The notes below the pieces were generated by a model. That model saw only the letters and a list, made by a program, of their open reading frames with translations. It made no database searches and had not been told where the DNA came from. From Ravibacter sp964559125 (GTDB lineage Bacteria; Bacteroidota; Bacteroidia; Cytophagales; Spirosomataceae), in contig CAZLGW010000010.1 of NCBI GenBank assembly GCA_964559125.1, positions 115,484 through 179,483 on the forward strand: a DNA stretch of 64,000 nt. The letters are read 5' to 3'. This document shows positions 36,024 through 44,762 of this stretch, one piece after another. The position numbers were made by a program, and so were the translations under genes. Positions within the stretch are counted from its first letter, which is position 1. The number at the start of each line of letters is the position of its first letter.

Positions 36024-38603
36024 TCAATTCCCGGCAGCTACAATGCTGCTTCCCCTGCCACTGCTGTCAAATGCCCTGACCCGGACACGGGAATTTACTT
36101 CAACAGGCCCGCTATACAATTGTGACGATGTTGTCGGTTCTGTTCCATCGGTCGTATAATAAATCTTTAATCCCGGCAGTTCTGTATTTGCCTTCAGGAG
36201 ATTACCTTCCACGACAACTCCCGGCGCGGGCACCCTGTAGTTATACCCGCCGTTCAGGTAGTGTAATCTGGGCAGCTCGACCCTGGCGAGGCGGTTGGCA
36301 AAAATATTCCACTCTTCGTTGACCCGCTGTTTTCTCCGGGCAGCATCTTCTATACTCTCCCACGACCGTTCGGGCGCCCAGGCGCTTTCAGCAAAACCGA
36401 TAAGTTTCGGCAGAACATAGTATTCGAGCATTTCCCTTCCTTTTACAGTTTCGCACCAGAGCTGGCTTTCTATCCCGATGATATTCTTGCGCGCTTCCGG
36501 CTTCAGCCTTTCAGCTCCTTTAAAGTCCAGAGGAGCACCCATAGCGGTGATAAACGTAGTTTTAAAATAGTCAAACGGTGCAAATTCCCAGTTGGCCCTG
36601 GTATCGACAAATCCTCCCCAATAGGCCCCGGGTTCTTTCGGGTTATTATTGTAGGCAAGATCCAGATAGAAATTGGTAACGTTACAAAGTACCACCGGAT
36701 ACCCTGCATTGGCCAGCCGGTTGCCCAGGTCCAGGTCGTAGAGGTTATTCCAGATGTAGGGAACGACACCCTGTCCGACAAACTCAGGGTTGGGGACATA
36801 CACCCCTTCGCTGTTTTTTTCCAGGGCTACTTCCTCCCAGCCGTGTACTTCAAGCCCTCTTTTCTGAAGAAGAGGAAGCAGCTTCCGGAAAAAATAGATA
36901 TGAAGATTTTTCGGATCTTTTATCGAAGGATCGGAAGCCATGAGATTCCGGGCAAGCGGGGATTTCGTCCATGCTCCTTCCGCAACCTCGTCGCCGCCGG
37001 TATTGAATTTCCGGAGCGTCAGCCCTGCTTCCTTGTACATATCTATGTAGGTGTCTACTACTTTCTCGTAAAACCTGTAAACAGACTCCCTGGCTACACT
37101 TACCACATTATCCTTATAAAACTGGGCCGACAGGTATTCCGATTCATCGTCCGGATCCACAAGCCGGTACTCTTCAGCCTCCTCTTTTTTCCCCTCTTTC
37201 ATCAACCGCTCGTAGCGTACCTCCATTGCCTTTATAGCCGCCCGTGCATGACCGGGGAAATTCAGCTCGGGAATGACGGTAATATGCCTTTCTTTAGCGT
37301 ATTTGAGGATTTCTATAAATTCTTTCCGGGTGTAATAACCGCTGCCATGCTTACCTTTTTCGTTAGGAAAAGGTCCTGAGCCGTAGGCCGGGTGAAGTGC
37401 ATTTGCTTCCATCCCGGAGGTATGTCCCCGCTGTCCCCCCACCTCGGTGAGTTCCGGAAGTCCCTCTATTTCCACACGCCAACCTTCGTCTTCGGTGACA
37501 TACAGGAGCAAATGATTGATCTTATAAAAAGCCAGTACATCGAGGACGCGAAGAACAGTTTCCTTATTCTGGAAGTTACGGCTGACATCAAGGTGCATGC
37601 TCCTGAAACCGAACCGAGGCGCATCCTGAACCGAAATCCCTTCAAAGACGGCCGAAGTGGCTTTTGACTGCCAGTTTTCAAGAGGGAGAAGCGCTACCAG
37701 GCTCTGGATCCCATAAAAAACGCCGGCGGCATCTGAGCCGGCAATTCTTATTCCCTGGCCATCGATGGTAAGGCTATATGCTTCCGCAGCGCTGCTACCT
37801 GCGCCCGCCGGATCAATGCTGAGCGAAATATCGGCCATAGCGGCCCCTTCTTTCACTTCCGAAGAAAGCCCAGCTACAGAACTGAACCTCTCGCCAAGAT
37901 ACCGGGCTTCACTCTCCAGTCCGGCAGCATAAGAAACTGAAAAGCCGTTTTTTAACGTAAATCCCTCCTTTCCCGGTTTGAAACTGACCGGAGTCGGGAT
38001 GATCTTACCGATCTGTCCGGCCGGAACTTCATGCATTCCTTCATTCTGCCGGTAGACCAGGGCAGGCGAAAAGGGTTCCAGCTCATCGGTTTCGCCTCTC
38101 AGTAGCTGCTCTCTGGCAGTAAATTCCTCGATCACATAATCGGTTACCTGGGCAATCTCCTTTTCCTCCCCTTTATCGTCATAAAACACAAAATATAACC
38201 CGAGCGGAGCATCTACTTCCTTGATAATCCCTTCGATCCCCCAGTAGTTGATATCGATAGAGTCGCCGGGCGAAAGCTTAAACCCGTTTTCGGGCGACAT
38301 TTTATACCAATCTCCATTAATATGCTTCAGAACAGCCGGCTGGGAAGTTTTAACGGGCAGTATCGACCGCGGCTGCATATTAAAAAAAAGCGCCCAGTTC
38401 TGATCGTTGAGCTCTTTGTCACTCTCATTCCGGATCCGGAACCTCGCCTCGAAGGTACTGTTGGGACCGGCAAAATTGCTGATCAGTTTCCAGGATATAT
38501 GTATGGGTGTAGTGGTGTTTGCTTTTTCTTCTCCACCCCTTGTACACGCAAAAGCCAGCAGCACCAGAATTCCCAGAAACTTGATCTTAAATTTATATTC
38601 CAT
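36024..38603 (-). CDS. GH20 beta-N-acetylhexosaminidase lipoprotein
   Basis: 859 residues from the ATG at 38603, which starts the lipoprotein signal KFLGILVLLAFAC; an upstream in-frame start at 38672 is less likely. Domains in order: an Ig-like carbohydrate-binding part (residues about 30-140), a GH20b alpha/beta domain (PTPVSFKPGKEGFTLKNG near 205), the GH20 barrel (GFRSMHLDVSRNFQNKE near 331, VIPELNFPGHARAAIKAME near 440, FNTGGDEVAEGAW with the catalytic Asp-Glu near 537), and a C-terminal FN3-like domain (IYYTTDGTEPTTSS). It releases terminal GlcNAc or GalNAc. First gene of the unit that ends with the kinase and the permease. Confidence 0.95.
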   Translation of the reverse strand: MEYKFKIKFLGILVLLAFACTRGGEEKANTTTPIHISWKLISNFAGPNSTFEARFRIRNESDKELNDQNWALFFNMQPRSILPVKTSQPAVLKHINGDWYKMSPENGFKLSPGDSIDINYWGIEGIIKEVDAPLGLYFVFYDDKGEEKEIAQVTDYVIEEFTAREQLLRGETDELEPFSPALVYRQNEGMHEVPAGQIGKIIPTPVSFKPGKEGFTLKNGFSVSYAAGLESEARYLGERFSSVAGLSSEVKEGAAMADISLSIDPAGAGSSAAEAYSLTIDGQGIRIAGSDAAGVFYGIQSLVALLPLENWQSKATSAVFEGISVQDAPRFGFRSMHLDVSRNFQNKETVLRVLDVLAFYKINHLLLYVTEDEGWRVEIEGLPELTEVGGQRGHTSGMEANALHPAYGSGPFPNEKGKHGSGYYTRKEFIEILKYAKERHITVIPELNFPGHARAAIKAMEVRYERLMKEGKKEEAEEYRLVDPDDESEYLSAQFYKDNVVSVARESVYRFYEKVVDTYIDMYKEAGLTLRKFNTGGDEVAEGAWTKSPLARNLMASDPSIKDPKNLHIYFFRKLLPLLQKRGLEVHGWEEVALEKNSEGVYVPNPEFVGQGVVPYIWNNLYDLDLGNRLANAGYPVVLCNVTNFYLDLAYNNNPKEPGAYWGGFVDTRANWEFAPFDYFKTTFITAMGAPLDFKGAERLKPEARKNIIGIESQLWCETVKGREMLEYYVLPKLIGFAESAWAPERSWESIEDAARRKQRVNEEWNIFANRLARVELPRLHYLNGGYNYRVPAPGVVVEGNLLKANTELPGLKIYYTTDGTEPTTSSQLYSGPVEVNSRVRVRAFDSSGRGSSIVAAGN

Positions 38604-38750
38604 AAATATATAGCTGTTGGTTAATAGCCCTATTAATACTCCCGGGCGTATAAAAAATACCATTCCGGACATGTTGATTTATCCATGTTATTTTCGGTGG
38701 GAAAACAATGATTAAAAAACCTTAAATATACGCCAGGAGTCAATCAACAT

Positions 38751-39845
38751 ATGAGTTCCTTAAAAAGGCTGATATCTGTCGACAGTATGCGCGGATATAC
38801 CATAGCAGCTATGCTGATGGTCAATTTCCCGGGAAATGAGGCGTATGTTTTCCCCACTCTGAGGCATTCTGCCTGGAACGGGCTCACCTTCACCGATATA
38901 GTAGCTCCTTTTTTCCTGTTTATCGTCGGCACCTCGATCGTACTTGCATTTGCTCCCAGGCTCGAAGGAGGAGCTTTAAAAGCTTCCTTTCACAAGAAAA
39001 TAATATCCCGTGCGCTGAAGATTTTTGCCGTCGGCATGTTCCTTAACCTGTTGCCGGATTTCAATTTCGGGGATATACGGTGGACGGGTACTTTACACAG
39101 GATCTCGATCGTTTACCTGGTTTGCGCGTTCCTCTTCCTTTATACCAACTGGAAACAGCAACTATGGACAGGCATAGTACTCCTCATCTCCTACTGGCTG
39201 GCTATGACACTTATCCCTACACCGGGACACGGCAAGGTAATGCTTGAGCCAGGTGTCAACCTTGCAGCCTGGATAGACAGCCTTTACCTGCCGGGTAAGA
39301 TGTGGCAGGGCACCTGGGATCCGGAAGGAATACTCAGCACATTCCCTTCTTTTGTAACCTGTATTACCGGTATGCTGGCGGGGAGGCTCTTAAGAAGCGG
39401 GCTGCATGAATACGAAAAAGCGGCATGGCTGATGATCGCAGGGATCGGCTCCTCAACAGGCGGTTACTTCTGGGGTCTGACGTTTCCGGTCAACGAAAAC
39501 CTGTGGACAAGCTCGTTTGTGCTGGTCACATCCGGGTTTGCTTTTCTCGTCCTGGGCGCGGTATATTTCCTGGTAGACATCAAGGGTTATTCGCGCTATG
39601 CAAAGGCCGGCATTATTTTCGGATCAAATGCGATCACAGCCTATGTGCTTGCAGACATTTTTGCATTGCTTTTCTACCTGACCAGTTTCGGAGGAAAGTC
39701 CCTCAACATTCACGGTACCGACTGGCTGACGCGCATTGGATTTACTCCGGAGCTTTCCAGTATGATTTTTGCTGTTATTTTTGTAGGAATTTGTTTTTTA
39801 CCTTGCCTATGGATGTATAGAAGAAAAATTTTTATAAAACTTTAA
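38751..39845 (+). CDS. NagX-like DUF5009 membrane protein (second copy)
   Basis: 364 residues with about ten membrane segments, beginning KRLISVDSMRGYTIAAMLMV, the same opening as the copy at 31114 (RLLSIDTLRGFDMLLIAGGG). Further shared blocks are HSAWNGLTFTDIVAPFFLFI near residue 43, WTGTLHRISIVYLVCAFLFL near 109 and NENLWTSSFVLVTSGFAFLV near 248. It is divergent from the GH20 gene, so the two share a 147-base promoter region. The two copies flank the GH20/kinase/permease unit, supporting a role in amino-sugar use, either acetyl transfer to glucosamine across the membrane or transport. Confidence 0.85.
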   Translation: MSSLKRLISVDSMRGYTIAAMLMVNFPGNEAYVFPTLRHSAWNGLTFTDIVAPFFLFIVGTSIVLAFAPRLEGGALKASFHKKIISRALKIFAVGMFLNLLPDFNFGDIRWTGTLHRISIVYLVCAFLFLYTNWKQQLWTGIVLLISYWLAMTLIPTPGHGKVMLEPGVNLAAWIDSLYLPGKMWQGTWDPEGILSTFPSFVTCITGMLAGRLLRSGLHEYEKAAWLMIAGIGSSTGGYFWGLTFPVNENLWTSSFVLVTSGFAFLVLGAVYFLVDIKGYSRYAKAGIIFGSNAITAYVLADIFALLFYLTSFGGKSLNIHGTDWLTRIGFTPELSSMIFAVIFVGICFLPCLWMYRRKIFIKL

Positions 39846-39913
39846 TAGCATTTCCGAATCACTCTTAAGAACTTTTTATTTCAATTACTTTTTTATTCTT
39901 TCTTTAATTATCA

Positions 39914-40624
39914 ATGAAACCAATTGTCCAGATTTCCCTTGACCTGACCAATATCGACGAAGCGCTGGAAACCGCTGCCCTTGCCATGCGGGCCGGAGTA
40001 GACTGGCTTGAAGCCGGAACTCCGCTGATCCTGGCCGAAGGCCTTCACGGCGTGCGTAAGCTGCGCGAAGCATTTCCGGGAGTGCCCATCGTTGCCGACC
40101 TGAAAACGATGGACGGCGGCTACCTCGAAGCCGAAATGATGGCGAAGGCAGGCGCTACCCATGTTGTAGTAATGGCCCGGGCTCACGAAGAAACTATCCA
40201 TTGCGTAGTACAGGCCGGAAAAGATTATGGTGTGAAGGTCATGGGCGACAACCTCGGATGCGAGGATATGGTTGCAGGGGCCAAATGGCTCGAAGATCTT
40301 GGCTGTGATTACATTATTCATCATATAGGGTACGACGAACGCAGGGGGATCGCGGCCAGAGGTCTGCGTATGCCCAGCCCGCTCGACCAGTTGAAGGAAG
40401 TAGTGGGAGCAGTCAATGTACCGGTGCAGGCCGTAGGGGGGCTTACGCTCGAGCAGGCCATCCGCTGCCCCGAATTCGGCGCCCCGCTGGTAGTACTCGG
40501 CGCTCCTCTGACCATAGATGCCGATGCATTCAAAACAGCAGACGGGGACCTCGAAGCCTCACTGAGACTTATCTGCGAAAAGATACATGCTTACGGTGAT
40601 GTAGCCGTTGGCGGTAGGTCGTAG
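39914..40624 (+). CDS. 3-hexulose-6-phosphate synthase / 3-keto-L-gulonate-6-phosphate decarboxylase-like
   Basis: 236 residues of the orotidine-5'-phosphate decarboxylase superfamily. The signature DLKTMDGGYLEAEMMAKAGA near residue 62 carries the DxKxxD catalytic set of the HPS/KGPDC branch; DWLEAGTPLILAEG near 30 and VPVQAVGGLTLEQA near 171 are phosphate-side segments. HPS joins formaldehyde and ribulose-5-phosphate; KGPDC decarboxylates 3-keto-L-gulonate-6-phosphate. The KGPDC side fits a uronate pathway better, but no partner 6-phospho-3-hexuloisomerase is adjacent. It heads a four-gene plus-strand group. Confidence 0.85.
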   Translation: MKPIVQISLDLTNIDEALETAALAMRAGVDWLEAGTPLILAEGLHGVRKLREAFPGVPIVADLKTMDGGYLEAEMMAKAGATHVVVMARAHEETIHCVVQAGKDYGVKVMGDNLGCEDMVAGAKWLEDLGCDYIIHHIGYDERRGIAARGLRMPSPLDQLKEVVGAVNVPVQAVGGLTLEQAIRCPEFGAPLVVLGAPLTIDADAFKTADGDLEASLRLICEKIHAYGDVAVGGRS

Positions 40625-40633
40625 ATTCGCGTT

Positions 40634-40661
40634 GTAGATCCGCAAGGCCTTGCGGATCTAC
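40634..40661. repeat. Perfect 28-bp palindrome in the decarboxylase-dehydrogenase gap
   Basis: GTAGATCCGCAAGG is followed directly by its reverse complement CCTTGCGGATCTAC with no spacer. It can form a cruciform or a tight RNA hairpin and looks like an intergenic REP-type element. It lies 9 bases after the decarboxylase stop and is followed by an A-run, not by a T-run, so it is a poor plus-strand terminator. Confidence 0.9.
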
Positions 40662-40692
40662 TATTATCCATTAAAAAAAAAAATTAATAATC

Positions 40693-41718
40693 ATGAAATC
40701 AGCAGCAGTTGTAAACTATGCTCCTGAAAAAGGCTCTGTAGAGCTACGGGAAATAGAACGTCCCGATTTCGGAGATGACGATATATTACTGGAAGTTGCC
40801 AATGTAGGAGTGTGCGGCAGCGACCTTCACCAATGGACTGCAGACCATAGCTGGCCAGTCAATTACCCGGTAGTCCTGGGACATGAATTCGGCGGAATTA
40901 TCCATTCTGTCGGGAAAAACGTCAAAGGCTGGAAAGAAGGCGACCGGGTGGTCAGTGAAACGGCGGCCATCATCGATCATAACAACCCGATGACCCGCCA
41001 GGGATTGTATAACCTCGATCCGACACGCAAAGGATTCGGCTACGGTGTTAACGGTGCGATGACAAGATTTGTACGTGTTCCGTCGAGGATCCTCCACAAG
41101 GTGCCGGACGGGCTTCCGTTTGAGCAGGCCTGCCTTACCGAGCCCTGTTGCGTAGCCTACAGCGCTGTAGTGAACAACGCACGTATCAAGCCGGGCGACC
41201 GGGTGATTGTACTCGGGCCGGGTACTATCGGTATTCTGTGTGCTGCTATGGCAGCGCTTTGCGGAGGCGACGTAGCTATTGTCGGACTGGAAGCCGACAA
41301 GGGAAGGCTTGCTATCGCCGAACAATACGGTGTAAAGGGAATAGTGGGCGATGCAAGCGAATGGGCCTTCGAGCGCGACGGGTTGGGTGCAGACTGCATC
41401 ATCGACGCAGCCGGAGCCAGCGTCACTTTGAAACTTGCCTTACAATGGGTCCGCCCGAATGGCCATATTTCGAAAGTCGGCTGGGGCCCGCAGCCTCTGG
41501 GCTTCAACCTGGATCCTCTCGTTCATAAGAATATTACGCTCCAGGGTAGCTTCAGCCATAACTGGCCTATATGGGAGCGGGTAATTGCGCTTCTTGCAAG
41601 CGGTAAGCTGAATGTAAAGCCTATCATCGGCGGCGTGTGGCCTGTTACCGAATGGCGGGAGGCATTTGAAAAGATGCATCACGGTGAAGTCGTAAAGAGC
41701 GTTCTCCGCCCCGTATAA
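40693..41718 (+). CDS. Zinc-type alcohol/polyol dehydrogenase (MDR), structural zinc lobe lost
   Basis: 341 residues. Catalytic zinc ligands are Cys in VGVCGSDLHQW near residue 38 and His-Glu in VLGHEFGG near 62; the NAD loop is VIVLGPGTIGILCAA near 173. This is the L-threonine/sorbitol dehydrogenase branch. The structural zinc lobe, normally four cysteines near residues 90-115, is replaced by AAIIDHNNPMTRQGLYNLDP, which has none. It oxidises a secondary hydroxyl of a sugar or polyol. The SDR gene starts 3 bases after its stop, so the two are certainly co-transcribed and may act in sequence. Confidence 0.88.
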   Translation: MKSAAVVNYAPEKGSVELREIERPDFGDDDILLEVANVGVCGSDLHQWTADHSWPVNYPVVLGHEFGGIIHSVGKNVKGWKEGDRVVSETAAIIDHNNPMTRQGLYNLDPTRKGFGYGVNGAMTRFVRVPSRILHKVPDGLPFEQACLTEPCCVAYSAVVNNARIKPGDRVIVLGPGTIGILCAAMAALCGGDVAIVGLEADKGRLAIAEQYGVKGIVGDASEWAFERDGLGADCIIDAAGASVTLKLALQWVRPNGHISKVGWGPQPLGFNLDPLVHKNITLQGSFSHNWPIWERVIALLASGKLNVKPIIGGVWPVTEWREAFEKMHHGEVVKSVLRPV

Positions 41719-41721
41719 CTC

Positions 41722-42516
41722 ATGAGATTAGAGAGTAAAGCCATCATCATCACAGGCAGCTGCACCGGTATCGGCAAAGCAATCGCCAGGCGGGCTGTCG
41801 CGGAGGGAGCTAAGGTCGTCATTCACGGCCTGGATGAAGCTCCGGGCTTAGCGCTGGTCGCCGAGCTCGGTGATGCGAACGCCGTGCTTCATATAGAAGA
41901 TCTGACCGCAGAAGGAGCGGCAGAACGACTGGTGGCTGCTGCTGTCGGCCGCTTCGGTAAGCTGGACGCCGTGGTTAATAACGCCGCGCTGGTCAAAGGA
42001 TCCGATATTTATACCACCGACCTGCCGTTTCTGAGGCGCATCCTGGAGATCAATACCCTGGCGCCTTTTGCCATGATCAAGGCCGCACTCCCCTATTTAA
42101 CCGAAACCCGTGGGTGCGTTCTCAACATCGGGTCTGTCAACGCCCACTGCGGCGAGCCTAACCTGCTGGCCTATAGCATGTCAAAGGGCGCTCTTCAGAC
42201 GCTGACGCGCAACCTCGGCGATACGCTGAACAGGGAAAATCACGTCAGGGTCAACCAAATCAACCCGGGATGGGTGCTTACGGAGAATGAAATCCGCCTT
42301 AAAAGAGAGGAAGGTTTTTCGGACGACTGGGAAACCAAACTTCCCGATATAGTGGCGCCTGCCGGACGCATACTCCGCCCCGAAGAAATTGCAGCCGCTG
42401 CCGTCTACTGGCTTTCCGACGAAAGCGGACCGGTCAGCGCCCAGGTTGTAGAACTGGAACAGCACCCGCTTATCGGGCGCAACCCACCCAAGGACCTGAG
42501 CGTCTTCCTAAAATAA
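41722..42516 (+). CDS. SDR-family oxidoreductase
   Basis: 264 residues of the classical short-chain dehydrogenase fold. The cofactor loop is ITGSCTGIGKAIA near residue 10, the structural motif NNAALV near 88, and the active site set is Ser in LNIGSVN near 137 and YSMSKGALQ near 152. The C-terminus departs from the norm (VELEQHPLIGRNPP). It may oxidise or reduce a keto-sugar next to the MDR dehydrogenase. KduD-type 2-keto-3-deoxygluconate dehydrogenases belong to this superfamily, but no specific marker separates it here. Cytoplasmic. Confidence 0.9.
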   Translation: MRLESKAIIITGSCTGIGKAIARRAVAEGAKVVIHGLDEAPGLALVAELGDANAVLHIEDLTAEGAAERLVAAAVGRFGKLDAVVNNAALVKGSDIYTTDLPFLRRILEINTLAPFAMIKAALPYLTETRGCVLNIGSVNAHCGEPNLLAYSMSKGALQTLTRNLGDTLNRENHVRVNQINPGWVLTENEIRLKREEGFSDDWETKLPDIVAPAGRILRPEEIAAAAVYWLSDESGPVSAQVVELEQHPLIGRNPPKDLSVFLK

Positions 42517-42556
42517 CTATTAACATTTAAAGCCCTGAAAGGGCGCCATATCACAA

Positions 42557-43447
42557 ATGCCGAAATTAGCCGCCTTTCCAAAGGCATTCATGCACGCGCT
42601 GTGCAAAGATGGTTCGATGAAACTATCAGAATGGATAGAATTAGCCGTTAAACTGGATATTGACGGCCTGGAATGGTACGCAGGATTCCTGGAAATGGCC
42701 GACGACCGCAACTGGGCAGGATTCCGCCAGCAGGTTGAAAGTCACGGGAAATCCATCCCCATGATGTGCTGTTCCCCGGACTTTACACACCCGGACCGCG
42801 AATTCAGGAAAAACGAGATTGAAAAGGAAAAGTTCTGGATAGACATGACCCATGCCCTGGGAGGCTCTTACTGCAGGGTGCTTTCCGGGCAGAAAAGGCC
42901 GGAGCTTTCGATTGAGCAGGGTATCGACCTGGCGGCAGAATGTATTGAAGAATGCCTGCCTTATGCGCAGTCGAAAGGCGTTACCCTGATTATCGAAAAC
43001 CACTACAAAGACGATTTCTGGGAATATCCCGAATTTGCCCAGAAAATGGATATATTCTCAAGGCTCGTAGATAAAATCCACCATCCTAATTTCGGTGTGA
43101 ACTATGACCCGAGCAATACCTACCTGGCCGGGGAAGACCCGCTTGAGCTGCTTAAAAGAGTATCTCACCGGGTGGTCACCATGCACGCGAGCGACCGCTA
43201 CCTGAAGGAGGGAACCATCGAAGATCTTCGTAAAGAGGAAGGTGGGGCACAGGGATACGCCAAACGCCTGAGTCACGGGGAAATCGGCAAAGGGCTTAAT
43301 GACTATGACGCTATCTTTACCGAGTTGAAACGTGTAGGCTTCGACAACTGGATCAGCATAGAGGACGGTGTTGATGGTATGGATCAGTTGGAGAGAAGTG
43401 TGGCGTTTCTAAGGAGGAAGATTGGGGAGTATTGGGAAGAATCGTAA
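42557..43447 (+). CDS. Sugar phosphate isomerase/epimerase (AP-endonuclease-type TIM barrel)
   Basis: 296 residues of the xylose-isomerase-like barrel. Metal-ligand segments are VTLIIENHYKDDF near residue 142, FGVNYDPSNTYLAGEDP near 178, VVTMHASDRYL near 206, SHGEIGKGLNDY near 236 and NWISIEDGVDG near 264. Members isomerise or epimerise sugars, inositols or hydroxypyruvate. It is the last gene of the HPS-like/MDR/SDR group and probably converts the keto-sugar formed by the dehydrogenases. Its end lies against a bidirectional hairpin. Confidence 0.88.
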   Translation: MPKLAAFPKAFMHALCKDGSMKLSEWIELAVKLDIDGLEWYAGFLEMADDRNWAGFRQQVESHGKSIPMMCCSPDFTHPDREFRKNEIEKEKFWIDMTHALGGSYCRVLSGQKRPELSIEQGIDLAAECIEECLPYAQSKGVTLIIENHYKDDFWEYPEFAQKMDIFSRLVDKIHHPNFGVNYDPSNTYLAGEDPLELLKRVSHRVVTMHASDRYLKEGTIEDLRKEEGGAQGYAKRLSHGEIGKGLNDYDAIFTELKRVGFDNWISIEDGVDGMDQLERSVAFLRRKIGEYWEES

Positions 43448-43459
43448 ATCGTATTCACA

Positions 43460-43491
43460 CGGCAGCCCGCGGCCTGAGCCACGGGCTGCCG
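43460..43491. terminator. Bidirectional terminator hairpin
   Basis: CGGCAGCCCG-C-GGC and GCC-A-CGGGCTGCCG pair around a CTGA loop, between the convergent genes ending at 43447 and 43492. The stem is very GC-rich; no long T-run follows, so it may need Rho or only block read-through. Confidence 0.7.
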
Positions 43492-44760
43492 CTATTCCAG
43501 CAAAGCCCTGATCCCCACCGATTCATACAAAATACACCCTACCTTAATATCAGACCATCCTTCCCTAACCTTGTAGCTGTAAACAGGCTTCCCGTCTGTC
43601 AGTTTACATTCCAGGTGATATGTGTCGGCCTGCTCTCCGGCTATCTTCAATTCTGCCTTGCTTAAATGCGTGGAAATAATAAAAAGGGATTTTCTGAAGG
43701 CGCTGAGACCGCGTACCGTTTCCGATAGTATTTCTATCGCATCGGAGTGGGTGGTGCCGCTGAATATTTCGTCGAATACGGCAAAACAACGAAGCCCGGA
43801 CCTGGCTCCCGTAATGATCTGTTTAAGATCCATCAGCTCAGTCATAAAGTGGCTGTACCCCTTTTTCAGATTGTCTTTATGGTTGACAGATACAAGGAAA
43901 TCATCTACAACAGGAACAACCGCTTCGGAAGCCGGAACAGGTAACCCCAGATTTCCGAGGTAAACACAGGCCGAAACCGACTTCAGGAAAGTAGACTTAC
44001 CCGACATATTGGCCCCGGTTAAAAGAATAACGTTGTTTCTTTTAACAAAATCGTTCTTTACCGGGTCTGCTAACAGGGGAAAGTAGCAGTCGGACAACCG
44101 GAGCTCATTTTCGGCCAGCTCCGGAAAATTGAAGCCAAGGTTGGGCATAGAGCGCGCAATAGATACATAGCTTTCTACCCAGGTAAGGTTTTCATAAAAG
44201 CGGGTGGTCTCCTTTTCTTCTCTTTTCCCTGCCAGCAGGTTGTTAACACGGCGAATATCTGACGGCGCCAGTTTCTTTGCCAACCATTTTTCCAGGAAAT
44301 TTACCATGCCCAATGAGCCGGGAAAATCCCGCAAATAAACTATTTTCTCCTTAAGAAAAGGTGAAAAAGCCTCATCATCGATCTTCAGGAGAAAACTGCT
44401 TATCCTGTTCAAAAACAAAACAGCCTGTACTACTTTCCCTTCCAAAAAAGCTACATCCTGTGTTGTATTCCGGAAAACTATCCGCTTTAACCTGGTTTCC
44501 AGCGTTTCAACCTTATAATTCAGGAACTGGTACACTTCATTGAAATCGATGGCCGAATAGCTATAGGACTGAAGCTGTTCCCTTTTCGATGCCAGGATCA
44601 AGAGATCCTGCTGCCGGCTGCGTATTTCTTCTATAGTGAGCGGAAAACTGTAAAATATAGATCTGAGGCGTTCAAAGCTATGCTTATTGAGTGTTTTGTC
44701 AAAAAGTTTGGTCAACTCTTCCAGCTCCAGGTCTTCCGGTTTCTCCGACATGCTATTCAT
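43492..44760 (-). CDS. MutS-like ATPase lacking mismatch-recognition domains
   Basis: 422 residues. The C-terminal part is the MutS ATPase: Walker A GANMSGKSTFLKSV near residue 251, the GYSHFMTELMDLKQII segment near 300, and Walker B FAVFDEIFSGTTHSDA near 327, then STHLSKAEL. The N-terminal 200 residues are helical, corresponding to the MutS core/lever region; the mismatch-recognition and connector domains and the Smr nuclease of MutS2 are absent. The family is common in Bacteroidota and its role is not established. It begins 2 bases after rarA, in the same operon. Confidence 0.87.
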   Translation of the reverse strand: MNSMSEKPEDLELEELTKLFDKTLNKHSFERLRSIFYSFPLTIEEIRSRQQDLLILASKREQLQSYSYSAIDFNEVYQFLNYKVETLETRLKRIVFRNTTQDVAFLEGKVVQAVLFLNRISSFLLKIDDEAFSPFLKEKIVYLRDFPGSLGMVNFLEKWLAKKLAPSDIRRVNNLLAGKREEKETTRFYENLTWVESYVSIARSMPNLGFNFPELAENELRLSDCYFPLLADPVKNDFVKRNNVILLTGANMSGKSTFLKSVSACVYLGNLGLPVPASEAVVPVVDDFLVSVNHKDNLKKGYSHFMTELMDLKQIITGARSGLRCFAVFDEIFSGTTHSDAIEILSETVRGLSAFRKSLFIISTHLSKAELKIAGEQADTYHLECKLTDGKPVYSYKVREGWSDIKVGCILYESVGIRALLE

Positions 44761-44762
44761 TG

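Noticed and set aside
43492..44760. MutS-like gene as a mismatch-repair mutS or mutS2
   Set aside because: The mismatch-recognition and connector domains and the Smr nuclease are missing, so naming it mutS or mutS2 is not supported.
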